From NCBI GenBank assembly GCA_036008465.1, contig DASYNP010000081.1, positions 1-64,000 on the forward strand: a stretch of 64,000 nucleotides of DNA, given 5' to 3'. The stretch is from DASPSM01 sp036008465. GTDB taxonomy: Bacteria; Planctomycetota; Planctomycetia; Planctomycetales; Planctomycetaceae. The notes under the pieces were generated by a model. It ran no database searches. It was not told where the DNA came from and worked only from the letters and a program-made list of their open reading frames with translations. Positions 46,705 to 55,617 of the stretch are shown one piece after another. Numbering within the stretch: the stretch's first letter is position 1; each line of letters opens with the position of its first letter. The position numbers and the translations under genes are program-made.

Positions 46705-48699
46705 TTAGTCCGCGTCGCCGTCGTCGATCACCAGCGTGCAATCGGGCAAGCTGTCAAGAAACTGCCGGCCGTAGGGCTTGCTCCGGACCCGTGGATCGAG
46801 AATGGCGACTTGCCCCGTGTCTCCCTTGCGGCGGATCAGGCGGCCGAAGCCTTGCTTTAGCTTGATTACAGCCTCGGGCACCTGGTACTCGATGAACGGA
46901 TTGCCGCCCCGCTCGCGAATCGCCTCCAGCCGCGCCTCCAAGAGCGGATGGTCCGGAACGCTGAACGGCAGCTTGGTAATGATCACATTCTGAAGTGCGT
47001 CCCCGGGCACGTCGACTCCCTGCCAAAAACTGTCGGTGCCGAACAGGACGCCCGCCCCATCTTTACGAAACCGTTCCAACATCAGCGAATTCGGCAGACC
47101 GTCGGACTGGCAGTAGAGCGTGTATTGATTTTTTGCGAACCATTTCGCGAGCCGCTCGGCACAGCTCTTGAGCATGCGGTAACTCGTGAAGAGGACAAAC
47201 GCACGCCCCTGCGTCTCGTTCACGTGCCGCTGAATTCGCTCGCAGACGGCTTGTTCGTACTCGGCGGGATTCGCAGACGGATCGGGCATCCCATTTGCAA
47301 GGATCAGTTTGGCCTGCCGCTTGAAATCAAATGGACTCCCGAGCCGGCATTCATCAGCGCTCGCCGCGCCGACACGGTCTTTCACAAACTCGAAGCTCTG
47401 CTTCCCGACCGCGAGCGTGGCGCTGGTCAGAATGACCGTCTTCACGCGATCGAACAGCTCGCTCTTGAGCACCGGGCCGACTTCGATCGGTGCGCAGTGC
47501 AACTCGGTGCGCGGCCGCTTCCCCTGCCGCACTTCGATCCAATAGACGCAACCGGGCAGCGACTGCTTGAGCCAGGCCGCCAGCGACTGCCCCAGCTCGA
47601 CGCACCGCTGCGACGCGGCGGTCAGTTCGATCGCCTGCTCTTCGTTCGCAATGTTTTTCGCGGCCGACCCCATTGAGGCGGCCAGCTCGGCGAGCGCCGG
47701 CGTCACCTTGTTGGCGAGATCGAGCGGCGCACGCAGACGGCCATTCTTGCTGCCGCGCTGTTGCTGCCAATCGCGAACGTCTTCCAGCAGATCGCGCACT
47801 CCGTGCCGAATGCGGTCGACGAGCCGCTGAGCGTCGACCAGCTTGTGATGCACGAGCAGCCCGCGCTGCGTGTAGTCGTTGTAGAGCTTGTTGAGCAGGT
47901 AATCGAATTGGCCGCTCGTGAGCGAAAGGCCCATCCGTTCGCCCGCGACGGCCTCGACCGTGTGCGCCTCATCCAGCACGACCACCTCGTAGTCGGGCAA
48001 CAGGCTCACGCCTTCGCGCCGGAGTGCCAGGTCCGAAAAGAACAGGGCGTGGTTGACGACCACGATGTCGGCGTCCCAGATCCGTCGTCGCGCCTGGTAA
48101 TAAAAGCAGTCGCTGTAAGTGGGACACTTCTTCCCCAGGCAATTGCCCCGGTCGCTGGCGACTTCGTCCCAGACGTTCGGCAGCGGACGCAGCGGCAGGT
48201 CACTGCGAGTGCCGTCGGTCGTGCGCCGCGACCAGTCGAGGACCGCCTGTAGCTGCTCGAATTCCTGCTCCTGAAAAAAGATCGACTTGGCCCGCTCTAC
48301 GGCCGCGTTCATCCGCCGCAGACTGATGTAGTTCCCCCGCCCCTTTGCCAACACGCACGAGAACTCGACGGGCAACACCGACCGCAGAAACGGAATGTCC
48401 CGCGTGACGAGCTGCTCCTGCAGGCTGATCGTGTGTGTGGAAATGACGAGCGGCTTGCGCGGCCTTTTGTCGGAATCCGCGTCGTCGGCGTCCGACGTCA
48501 CCGCCAGAATGGCCGGCACCAGATAGGCAAAACTCTTGCCGACTCCCGTGCCCGCCTCGACCAAGAGATGTCTCGACTCGGCAATCGCCCGCTCGACGGC
48601 CTCCGCCATCTCGAGCTGCTGCGGCCGATGCTCATAACTTTCCAACCGCCGGGCAATGCGCCCGTCGCTGCCGAGCACCGAAGTGGCATTGAGGGTCAA
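46705..48699 (-). CDS. dinG: DinG/XPD-family ATP-dependent DNA helicase
   Basis: A 664-residue superfamily 2 helicase. Walker A LLVEAGTGVGKSFAYLVP, DEAH in VVLDEAHTVEA, an Fe-S cysteine set with CLGKKCPTYSDC, and C-terminal motifs FGTDSFWQGVDVPGD and LKQGFGRLIRRKGDTG. It likely unwinds DNA forks or R-loops. The start was set at a TTG (48699) with GGAGCC upstream, giving MTLNATSVLGSDGRIARRL, which matches the usual family N-terminus; an earlier TTG at 48741 is also in frame. Confidence 0.92.
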   Translation of the reverse strand: MTLNATSVLGSDGRIARRLESYEHRPQQLEMAEAVERAIAESRHLLVEAGTGVGKSFAYLVPAILAVTSDADDADSDKRPRKPLVISTHTISLQEQLVTRDIPFLRSVLPVEFSCVLAKGRGNYISLRRMNAAVERAKSIFFQEQEFEQLQAVLDWSRRTTDGTRSDLPLRPLPNVWDEVASDRGNCLGKKCPTYSDCFYYQARRRIWDADIVVVNHALFFSDLALRREGVSLLPDYEVVVLDEAHTVEAVAGERMGLSLTSGQFDYLLNKLYNDYTQRGLLVHHKLVDAQRLVDRIRHGVRDLLEDVRDWQQQRGSKNGRLRAPLDLANKVTPALAELAASMGSAAKNIANEEQAIELTAASQRCVELGQSLAAWLKQSLPGCVYWIEVRQGKRPRTELHCAPIEVGPVLKSELFDRVKTVILTSATLAVGKQSFEFVKDRVGAASADECRLGSPFDFKRQAKLILANGMPDPSANPAEYEQAVCERIQRHVNETQGRAFVLFTSYRMLKSCAERLAKWFAKNQYTLYCQSDGLPNSLMLERFRKDGAGVLFGTDSFWQGVDVPGDALQNVIITKLPFSVPDHPLLEARLEAIRERGGNPFIEYQVPEAVIKLKQGFGRLIRRKGDTGQVAILDPRVRSKPYGRQFLDSLPDCTLVIDDGDAD

Positions 48700-48794
48700 A
48701 GCGAAGAGGCTCCATCCGCGGACCGTGTGGCCGACACGCAAGCAATTCTAATGCTCGCGGGACGGCCGCACAGGTGCAGGGACGCTGCCCCTGC

Positions 48795-49748
48795 TTATTG
48801 GCGCGAAGTCTCCGACGAGGAATTGCGCGCGCTCGCCATGACCCCGTCGAGCCAGGCGATCAGATCACCCGTCACTTCGTCGCGGTTGATTTCGTTCAGG
48901 GTTTCGTGGCGGCCGTCGGGATAGAGCTTATAGGTTACGTTCTGCAGACCCGCGGCGCGATAGGCCGAAAGCAATTGATCGATGTTATTTCCGACCGGAT
49001 CCCGACTGCCTCGGAAAATGTAGATTGGCAGCGTTTTGGGAATGCCCGCCTGGCGAGAGGGCCGGGAGAGTGCCGGCAGGGCGCCGAGAATGTCGATGAA
49101 AAGCTGCACCTGAGAATCGAAGCCGCACAGCGGATCCGCGATGTACTTGTCGACTTCGTTCGGATCGCGAGAGAGCCAGTCGAACGGCGTGCGGGCCGGA
49201 CTGAACGGTTTGTTGAAGGCACCAAAGACCAGCCCCTGCAAGAGCGGACTCTTGCCGTGACCCCCCACGCGCAGCCGCTCGAGCTGCGCGACCAAGATCC
49301 CCAAAGGGGCGGTCGCCGGCGGCCTTCCATTGGAACCAGAGAGCACCGCCGCGATGACGGCATCGCCATGGTCGCAGATGAATTGCTGAACCATGAACGA
49401 TCCCAGCGAGTGGCCGAGGATCACAATTGGCGTTCGGGGATGGTCCGCCGTGATCCGCCGGTTCAGTTGCCACAGATCATCGACGCACTTGTTCCAGCCA
49501 TCGCTCTCGGCGAAAAACCCCAAGTCCGCGGCCGTCATCGCCGAGCGCCCGTGTCCGCGATGGTCGTCGGCGTAAACCGCGTAGCCTTCGCCACACAAGG
49601 CTGCGGCGACCCGCGAATATCGGCCGGCATGTTCCGCCCAACCGTGCGCGATCTGCACAACCGCCCGAGGCGCCTGCTCGGGCAGCCAGCGATAAACGAA
49701 CAACGGCACGCCATCAAGCGCGGAGAGAATAAAGGTCGAAGCCTGCAT
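48795..49748 (-). CDS. Alpha/beta hydrolase, lysophospholipase/monoacylglycerol lipase-like
   Basis: A 317-residue hydrolase of the Hydrolase_4 type. Nucleophile Ser in ILGHSLGSFM, DDHRGHGRS, the acid in FRGSRDPVGNN, and the His in YPDGRHETLNE, where HE-LNE is typical of monoglyceride lipases. No signal peptide, so cytosolic. The ATG at 49748 is followed by QASTFILSALDGVPLF. Confidence 0.9.
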   Translation of the reverse strand: MQASTFILSALDGVPLFVYRWLPEQAPRAVVQIAHGWAEHAGRYSRVAAALCGEGYAVYADDHRGHGRSAMTAADLGFFAESDGWNKCVDDLWQLNRRITADHPRTPIVILGHSLGSFMVQQFICDHGDAVIAAVLSGSNGRPPATAPLGILVAQLERLRVGGHGKSPLLQGLVFGAFNKPFSPARTPFDWLSRDPNEVDKYIADPLCGFDSQVQLFIDILGALPALSRPSRQAGIPKTLPIYIFRGSRDPVGNNIDQLLSAYRAAGLQNVTYKLYPDGRHETLNEINRDEVTGDLIAWLDGVMASARNSSSETSRQ

Positions 49749-49899
49749 TGAACCACCGCTCCGCCGGCATCAAAACCATGACCTTCAAGAAGCCTGAGGC
49801 GTCAGTAGTTGCCCTCTATGGGGTAGTTCCCAATTGTTTGCGCGAGTTCGTCGTCAGTAGGCTACGGTCCGCAGCGTTGCGTGGACGTCTGCGTCCCAG
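49749..49899 (+). other. Gene-free stretch before an orphan terminator; candidate small RNA
   Basis: This stretch has no plus-strand gene but is followed on the plus strand by a strong intrinsic terminator at 49900-49944. With it and the bases to 50058 the gene gap is 310 bp. No coding frame is convincing; no clear promoter was found. Confidence 0.4.
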
Positions 49900-49944
49900 C
49901 CCGTGCCCGCTTGGCCCAACTTCGCGGGCGCGGGTTCTTTTTTT
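49900..49944 (+). terminator. Strong intrinsic terminator on the plus strand
   Basis: CCCGTGCCCGC (49900-49910) and GCGGGCGCGGG (49924-49934) form an 11-bp stem with one G-U pair and a 13-nt loop, followed by TTCTTTTTTT. Both flanking genes are on the minus strand, so the transcript it ends is unknown. Confidence 0.75.
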
Positions 49945-50058
49945 AACATCGCGCGCACTTAGTTTCACGAACCGATTTACCGCAGATCGCGCTGTCCACA
50001 ATCCAGCCCCAGCGACTGAGGATGTGGCTCTCTCCAATTGGGCGATCATGGGGGACAA

Positions 50059-50634
50059 TCAGTCGGCGGACTTCGGATCATCCTCCGCGGACTTCGGCTT
50101 ATCCAACGGCACCGCGGCCTGAGCCTCGTCACGCTCGTGGCGGAGTTTATCCACCAGCTTTTGCTGCTGGCGCAGCTCTCTCGTAACCGGGAGCGCGTCA
50201 ATCTCTGCAGCGACTTTTTTCGCCGTCGGCGAACCCGGCTGCTTGCAGTCCGCCGCGAACTTATTCGTGAACTCGCGCACTTTTTGCAAATTGGCCTTCT
50301 CGGCGTCCGTGTGGTCGTCGGCTCCATCGGGCTCGAAGTCGATGCTGTCCCCGCCTCTTCGCGGGTCGAGATACACGGTATGCAGCCCTTTGATTGTCAG
50401 CCCCTGCGGCAGCATCACGGAAAAGACGTGATAGGCGGCGGCCTGCTCCTGGGACTGCTGGTCCCGCTGGAGTAAATAGAGTTTTCTCTGCTCTTTTCTG
50501 AGGGCGACTGAGGCTGCGTTCAGTCGTGCGACGGGATCATCAGCGGGCGTAGCCGGAGGAGGCACCGGCGGCGGTTCTTTGGCGCACGACACGGCCGCCA
50601 GGCACAGACACGTAAGCAGGATGCGAGTTTGCAT
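50059..50634 (-). CDS. Small lipoprotein
   Basis: A 191-residue predicted lipoprotein: lipobox LAAVSC (Cys17), a Pro-rich linker (PPPVPPPATPADDP), a Gln/Lys-rich helical part (ALRKEQRKLYLLQRDQQSQE), a beta part (FSVMLPQGLTIKGLHTVYLD) and a charged coiled-coil end. It starts 22 bp after tRNA-Val on the same strand and may be transcribed with it. No family recognised. Confidence 0.75.
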   Translation of the reverse strand: MQTRILLTCLCLAAVSCAKEPPPVPPPATPADDPVARLNAASVALRKEQRKLYLLQRDQQSQEQAAAYHVFSVMLPQGLTIKGLHTVYLDPRRGGDSIDFEPDGADDHTDAEKANLQKVREFTNKFAADCKQPGSPTAKKVAAEIDALPVTRELRQQQKLVDKLRHERDEAQAAVPLDKPKSAEDDPKSAD

Positions 50635-50656
50635 GGTGCGACATCGGGTCAAACAA

Positions 50657-50730
50657 TGGGCGATGAGGGACTCGAACCCCCGACTTCTACGGTGTAAACG
50701 TAGCGCTCTAACCAACTGAGCTAATCGCCC
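50657..50730 (-). tRNA. tRNA-Val (anticodon TAC)
   Basis: Cloverleaf on the minus strand: acceptor GGGCGAT/ATCGCCC, D-arm AGCTCAGTTGGTTAGAGC, anticodon stem CTACG/CGTAG with loop TTTACAC, T-arm GGGGGTTCGAGTCCC, discriminator A. CCA is not encoded. 74 nt. Confidence 0.96.
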
Positions 50731-50904
50731 GAAGTGTATGCCGCGGTTTGAGTTGCAATCGTCTTGAAGCGGCGGCGCAGCGTCGCGGCTGTCTCGCTCA
50801 CTCTAGGTCGGCCGGGATATACTGTCAATAAGCGGGCGGCGCGGCAGAAGATCGGCCCCGTCTCGGCGAAGTCCCTGTCGACAAGAGGCTTCAAATCGGT
50901 CCGC

Positions 50905-52935
50905 TTGCGCGAAGTCGACCGTCGGCTGATCCGCAAAAGGCGCTCGAAAGAGGACCCGGTCATCAGTCAGTCGAAAACCACCGCACCCATTCCAAACGCG
51001 ACGCACCGGAAAGTCGACGAGGCGCCGCCGGGGGAGCGGTTGCGCGAATGCGGAATCAGCGTTCGGGCGATCGAAGCGGCTGCGGCCCAACTCGCGCCGG
51101 CTGTCACGTTGCTGGGCCTTCCCGCGCTCGAGGGGCGGGAATGGTATCGGCTCCTGCGCGAAAAACTCGCGCCTCAGCTCGGCGCCGACGCTTACCTCGT
51201 GGTGGCGGTTGTCGGCGGGACCAATATCGGCAAGAGCGTCATCTTCAACCACATCGCCGACAGTCCCCTCAGTGCGAGCAGTCCGCTGGCTTCAGGCACG
51301 CGAAACCCCGTGTGCGTCGTCCCGACCGGCTTTGCCGAGTCGCACGAGCTGCCCGCAATCTTTCCCGAATTCGATCTGCGACCCTGGACGAGCGCGAACG
51401 AGGCGCTCGCCGACACTCCAGACGACCGTATCTATTGGCGAGCGGTCGTTGACACGCCCCCCAATCTGTTGATCCTCGATACGCCCGACATCGACAGCGA
51501 CGTGCAGGTCAACTGGAAGCGGGCCGACGGGATCCGCCGCGTCGCCGACGTGTTGATCGCCGTGCTCACTCAGCAGAAGTACAACGACGCGGCCGTCAAG
51601 CAGTATTTCCGCAAAGCGGCCGAGGAAGGCAAGCTGGTGCTGGTCATCTTTAATCAGTGCCAGCTACCCGACGACGATCTGTATTGGCCGTTGTGGCTCG
51701 ACACGTTTTGCCGCGAGACAGGCGTCTCGCCACGACTGGTTTACGTCGCCCCCAACGATCGGCGCGCCGCCGAGGAGGGCCGTCTCCCCTTCTTTGAGAA
51801 GCCGCCGACCTCGTGGAAAGTCAACGGCGCGTCGAGCAAGACCGACGCGGCTGCTTCGCCGGCCAACCTGGCCCACGATTTGTCCCAGTTGAAATTTGCC
51901 GAGATCAAGCTGAGCACACTGTCGGGAGCGCTCACCCATCTGATGTCCGACGACGCGGGACTGCCCGCCTTTTTGCGCGAAGTCGAAACGCGCAGCGGGG
52001 CCTTCGAATCGGCCGCCAGGTGGCTCTCGTCGGAAAGCGTGATCAAAGTCCGCGACTGGCCGTCGATCTCCAACCCGCTTCTGGTCGCTGAAATTCGCGC
52101 CTGGTGGCGGCAGCGCCAGCACGGGATGGCCCGCCGCGTTCACGAGTTCTATGACACGGTCGGTCGCGGCCTCCTCTTCCCGTTGCGCGTCGCCGGCGAC
52201 AAACTGCGCGGCCCAACGATCAGCCCGCTCGAACAGTATCGGCGAAACGAGTGGGGCGCGATCCTCTCGGTCATCGAGGAGGTCTACGACCGGCTCAACT
52301 GGCTGTCGGAGTCGGCCAGTCAGCTGCTCAAGCCATTCCTCGAACGCATGCTGGCCGGCAAGTCGCGCTCGCAGCTCCTCGAGCAATTGCGGGTCGACCA
52401 CGAGCGGGTCGACTTCGGCCAGGAACTTTCAGTCACCGTCAATTCGGAGATGCGGGCCTTTGAAGAGGGCAGCCCCGAGCTGTATCGCTTTTATCGCCAG
52501 CTCACGAATGTCTCTGCCGCGGTTCGCCCGCTGACGAGCGTGGTGCTCTTTAGTCTGGGCTGGGGCCCGGCCGCTCACGTGTTGTCGCCGATGCTGGCTC
52601 CGATGGTCGATCTGGGAGCCCACAGCCTGGTGCCGATCGTCGCCGACTTCGCGACCGGAGCAGCCGCCGCCGCGGGGGGCGACGCCGCCCTGGCCAGCGG
52701 GGCCAACCTGCTCGAAGCCCGCTTCCGCCGATTGCAGACCGCCTTTACCACACGTCGAGTTGATTGGCTGCTCACTCGTTTAAAAGATCAAGTTTTCGGA
52801 GCCGTCCCCCGCGACCTGCAGACGGCCGCCGAAGTCCCCCGCAGCGAGGCTTATCGAAACCTGGCACAAGCGGCCGCTCGATTGGACCAACAGCTTGCCG
52901 ACGTGACCAAGGCGTCGCCCGAGCCGAATACCTAG
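50905..52935 (+). CDS. Dynamin-like/large GTPase, first of a pair
   Basis: About 676 residues. P-loop VGGTNIGKSVIFNH (near 104-112), switch/G3 LLILDTPDIDSDV, and a degenerate G4, VIFNQCQLPDDD, where NKxD is usual. After the GTPase come long helices and a hydrophobic part near 560-620 (VVLFSLGWGPAAHVLSP, IVADFATGAAAAAGG) that could insert in a membrane. No ATG or GTG precedes the domain. In-frame TTGs lie at 50764, 50905 and 51040; the only good Shine-Dalgarno (AGAGGA, 50949-50954) stands 7 nt before an ATC at 50962. So the start is unsure. Confidence 0.8.
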   Translation: MREVDRRLIRKRRSKEDPVISQSKTTAPIPNATHRKVDEAPPGERLRECGISVRAIEAAAAQLAPAVTLLGLPALEGREWYRLLREKLAPQLGADAYLVVAVVGGTNIGKSVIFNHIADSPLSASSPLASGTRNPVCVVPTGFAESHELPAIFPEFDLRPWTSANEALADTPDDRIYWRAVVDTPPNLLILDTPDIDSDVQVNWKRADGIRRVADVLIAVLTQQKYNDAAVKQYFRKAAEEGKLVLVIFNQCQLPDDDLYWPLWLDTFCRETGVSPRLVYVAPNDRRAAEEGRLPFFEKPPTSWKVNGASSKTDAAASPANLAHDLSQLKFAEIKLSTLSGALTHLMSDDAGLPAFLREVETRSGAFESAARWLSSESVIKVRDWPSISNPLLVAEIRAWWRQRQHGMARRVHEFYDTVGRGLLFPLRVAGDKLRGPTISPLEQYRRNEWGAILSVIEEVYDRLNWLSESASQLLKPFLERMLAGKSRSQLLEQLRVDHERVDFGQELSVTVNSEMRAFEEGSPELYRFYRQLTNVSAAVRPLTSVVLFSLGWGPAAHVLSPMLAPMVDLGAHSLVPIVADFATGAAAAAGGDAALASGANLLEARFRRLQTAFTTRRVDWLLTRLKDQVFGAVPRDLQTAAEVPRSEAYRNLAQAAARLDQQLADVTKASPEPNT

Positions 52936-52994
52936 AGCTCCGGCAAAACGGCGACGACGAATAGACACGGCCGACGGGATAGAATCACCTCAGC

Positions 52995-54806
52995 ATGACC
53001 ACACCAGAACTTGCCCAGCTCGAAGCCCTCTCGCAGGTCGATGAACTCGTCGAGCGCCTGACGCGCTGGACGGCGGAAGAAACCGTGTGGGAGCCGTTGC
53101 GCTCTTCCCGCGCTCTGTTGAAGCGCGTGCTCTCGCGCGTCGACTCGCTCCGCGTTCGGCTCGAGGCTCCGCTGGTTGTGGCTACGTTTGGCGGCACGGG
53201 GACCGGCAAGAGCACGCTCGTCAACGCGATCATCGGCCGCGAATGCGCCCGCACCGGCCGGCAGCGTCCGACGACCACGCGTCCCCTTTTGATCGTGCAC
53301 CCCAACGCCGACCTGAATGCGCTGGGTTTTCCTATCGACGACTTCGACGTCAGCCGTGTCGATGCGCCGCTGCTGCAAGACATCGTGCTGATCGACTGCC
53401 CCGATCCGGATACTTCCGAGGATGACGCCAAGGGAAGCAACCTGCAGCGGCTGCACCAGCTCCTGCCCCACTGCGACGTGCTGATCTATACCTCGACGCA
53501 GCAAAAATACCGGTCGGGCCGCGTGGCCGACGAATTGGGCCTGGCCTCCAACGGCTGCCGGCTGCTCTTCGTGCAGACGCACGCCGAGCTCGACCAGGAC
53601 ATCCGCGACGATTGGCAAAGCCATCTCGGCGCCCACTACGACGTGCCCGAGGTCTTCTTCGTCGACTCCCTGCGGGGACTGAAGGAGCAACAGGATGGAG
53701 GGCGGCCGTCGGGTGACCTCGCGCGCTTGCAGCAAGTTCTCACCACGCAACTCTCCGCCGCCCATCGCGTTCAAGTCCGCCGGGCCAACCTGATCGATCT
53801 CGTGCACTCAGCGGTCGACCACTGCCGCAACACGCTTCGCGATTACGATCCCGAGCTCGACCAGCTCGAAGCGGCCCTCGAAGACCAGCACGCGCGACTC
53901 GTGCGATCGCTGGCTGACAATCTCACGCGCGAACTCAAACGCAGCAGCGCCCTTTGGGAACGTCGACTCCTCGCGTCGGTGACGCAGTTGTGGGGTTTCA
54001 GTCCGTTCTCCTCGATCCTGCGACTCTATAACGCGATGGGCGGGCTGATCGCCTCGTTGACGCTGTTGCGGGCCCGGTCGTCGGCCCAGATCGCATTGGT
54101 CGGAGCGGTCCAAGGCTTTCGCTGGTTCCGCGCGCGCCAACAAGAGCAGGCCGCCGAGGGCCGACTCGAGCGGCTCCCCGCCACGAGTGCTGACGACAAC
54201 ATCCTCCGCGAGGCCCAAGTCCTGATCGCCGGCTACGCCAAATCGAGCGGCTTCGATTCGGCCCTCGTTCAATCGGGCTCGCTGCAAACGCTCCGCAAAC
54301 AGGCCCTGCAGGTGGAAGAAGAATTCCTCACGGACGCAAGTCGGCGGATCGACCAGATCATCGACGGGATCGTGGCCCGCGACTCAGGCTGGCTCGTTCG
54401 ACTCTGCTATGAGGTGCTCTTCGCGATCTATCCGCTCTTTGTGCTCGTCCGCGTCGGCAAGAATTTCTTCTACGACTCTCTCGTCGGCAACGCCGAGCTG
54501 ATAGGAACCAGCTTCTACATCTCGGCAGGATTGTTTTTCATCCTGTGGTCGTGGCTCTTCGTGATGTCGTTCTGCCGCCGCCTCAGGCGCCACCTCACCG
54601 GCGAGATCGAAACTCTCGCTCAGTCGCTGGCCGAACAGCGAATCACCGGCGAGATGTTCCCCGCTCTCGCCGAAGCTTGCCGCCAGGCCCGCCTGCAGCG
54701 TTCCCGCCTCGATGCGATCGCCGTAACCGTCACTGGTCTACGGCCGGAGCGCACGGGTTCGTTCGGCTCGCCACGAACGGCGGCGCGACGGTTAGTGACC
54801 GCCTAG
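52995..54806 (+). CDS. Dynamin-like/large GTPase with C-terminal membrane helices, second of a pair
   Basis: 603 residues. P-loop TFGGTGTGKSTLVNAIIG (K72, S73), conserved threonines RPTTTRP as G2, G3 IVLIDCPDPDTSED, and FVQTHAELDQD in the G4 position. Helical regions with RDYDPELDQLEAALEDQHARL follow, a weakly hydrophobic segment near 340-375, then two strong helices at about 470-490 and 503-526 (SFYISAGLFFILWSWLFVMS). It starts 59 bp after the first GTPase gene. A membrane-remodelling pair is likely; role unproven. Confidence 0.85.
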   Translation: MTTPELAQLEALSQVDELVERLTRWTAEETVWEPLRSSRALLKRVLSRVDSLRVRLEAPLVVATFGGTGTGKSTLVNAIIGRECARTGRQRPTTTRPLLIVHPNADLNALGFPIDDFDVSRVDAPLLQDIVLIDCPDPDTSEDDAKGSNLQRLHQLLPHCDVLIYTSTQQKYRSGRVADELGLASNGCRLLFVQTHAELDQDIRDDWQSHLGAHYDVPEVFFVDSLRGLKEQQDGGRPSGDLARLQQVLTTQLSAAHRVQVRRANLIDLVHSAVDHCRNTLRDYDPELDQLEAALEDQHARLVRSLADNLTRELKRSSALWERRLLASVTQLWGFSPFSSILRLYNAMGGLIASLTLLRARSSAQIALVGAVQGFRWFRARQQEQAAEGRLERLPATSADDNILREAQVLIAGYAKSSGFDSALVQSGSLQTLRKQALQVEEEFLTDASRRIDQIIDGIVARDSGWLVRLCYEVLFAIYPLFVLVRVGKNFFYDSLVGNAELIGTSFYISAGLFFILWSWLFVMSFCRRLRRHLTGEIETLAQSLAEQRITGEMFPALAEACRQARLQRSRLDAIAVTVTGLRPERTGSFGSPRTAARRLVTA

Positions 54807-54885
54807 GGAACGACTGAGCCAAAGAAAAGAATTGACAGCGCCCTCAGCACCGTGCCTGAGTGGTCCACGGCTGTTCTCAAAGAAA

Positions 54886-55617
54886 TCAAGCGTTCGCGTC
54901 GCCAAGTCGGCAGCCTGCCGCCAGGCGATCGGTCTTTGGAATTGGTCCGTGACCCTTGCCGACGTCGCTCTGGTCGCACGCGAGTAAAACACGTCCGGCC
55001 GCGCGTCGAGGGGATTCAAAAAGAGATGTCGGGAGGGGCTCGATGCGCGGTTGATGATCTCGCAAATGGCAAGCGACGCACGAAAGGATGACAGCGCGCG
55101 CATTGTCGCGCGGTTGCTTCGCGTTCTGCGGGACGGCGTTTCTCGTGCACACGCCAGCCGGAATCACGCCGGGCGCAAGCTGCGGTTGGGGTGCAACGTC
55201 GGATTTGCCGGTCCAGAGCCCGATGCAAAAGACAGCCAGCCCTCCTAACGCGGCGCATAAGAGGCCCTGCAGGGCCTTGCCGCGGATTCGGCGCCCCGGC
55301 GGGCGAACGACCGGCCGACTGCCGCTGGGCGCGCTCAGTGACGCCAATCGAGCGGCCGCTGCCTCCGCCATGCCGATCGCTTCGACGCTGAGAAACGATT
55401 TCTGCGACGCAACGGCGGCGTTTCCTCGTCCTTCGTTCGGCGGTGCGTCCTGCATCGCCGGCTCGGCTGGCAGATCCCCACATAACAAGGAGAGAGCCGG
55501 CTCGAGCACCTGTTTCAGTTCTCGGCAGCGCGGGCAGTTTAGAAGATGCTCCGCGAGTGCGGCTGTGTCGGCCGACGCGGGATCGGTCAGCGCATCGAAT
55601 GCCTCGTCACAGTTCAT
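54886..55617 (-). CDS. Anti-sigma factor with zinc-finger-like start and a periplasmic CxxCH
   Basis: 243 residues. N-terminal anti-sigma zinc-finger pattern H24xxxC28xxC31 (LAEHLLNCPRCREL), a cytosolic linker, one helix at 115-135 (ALQGLLCAALGGLAVF) and an outer part with CVACH at 180-184 and a further Cys. The CxxCH could bind heme or metal. Its ATG at 55617 overlaps the end of the sigma gene by 11 bp and has GAGGAGAG upstream. It would hold the ECF factor at the membrane. Confidence 0.8.
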   Translation of the reverse strand: MNCDEAFDALTDPASADTAALAEHLLNCPRCRELKQVLEPALSLLCGDLPAEPAMQDAPPNEGRGNAAVASQKSFLSVEAIGMAEAAAARLASLSAPSGSRPVVRPPGRRIRGKALQGLLCAALGGLAVFCIGLWTGKSDVAPQPQLAPGVIPAGVCTRNAVPQNAKQPRDNARAVILSCVACHLRDHQPRIEPLPTSLFESPRRAAGRVLLACDQSDVGKGHGPIPKTDRLAAGCRLGDANA

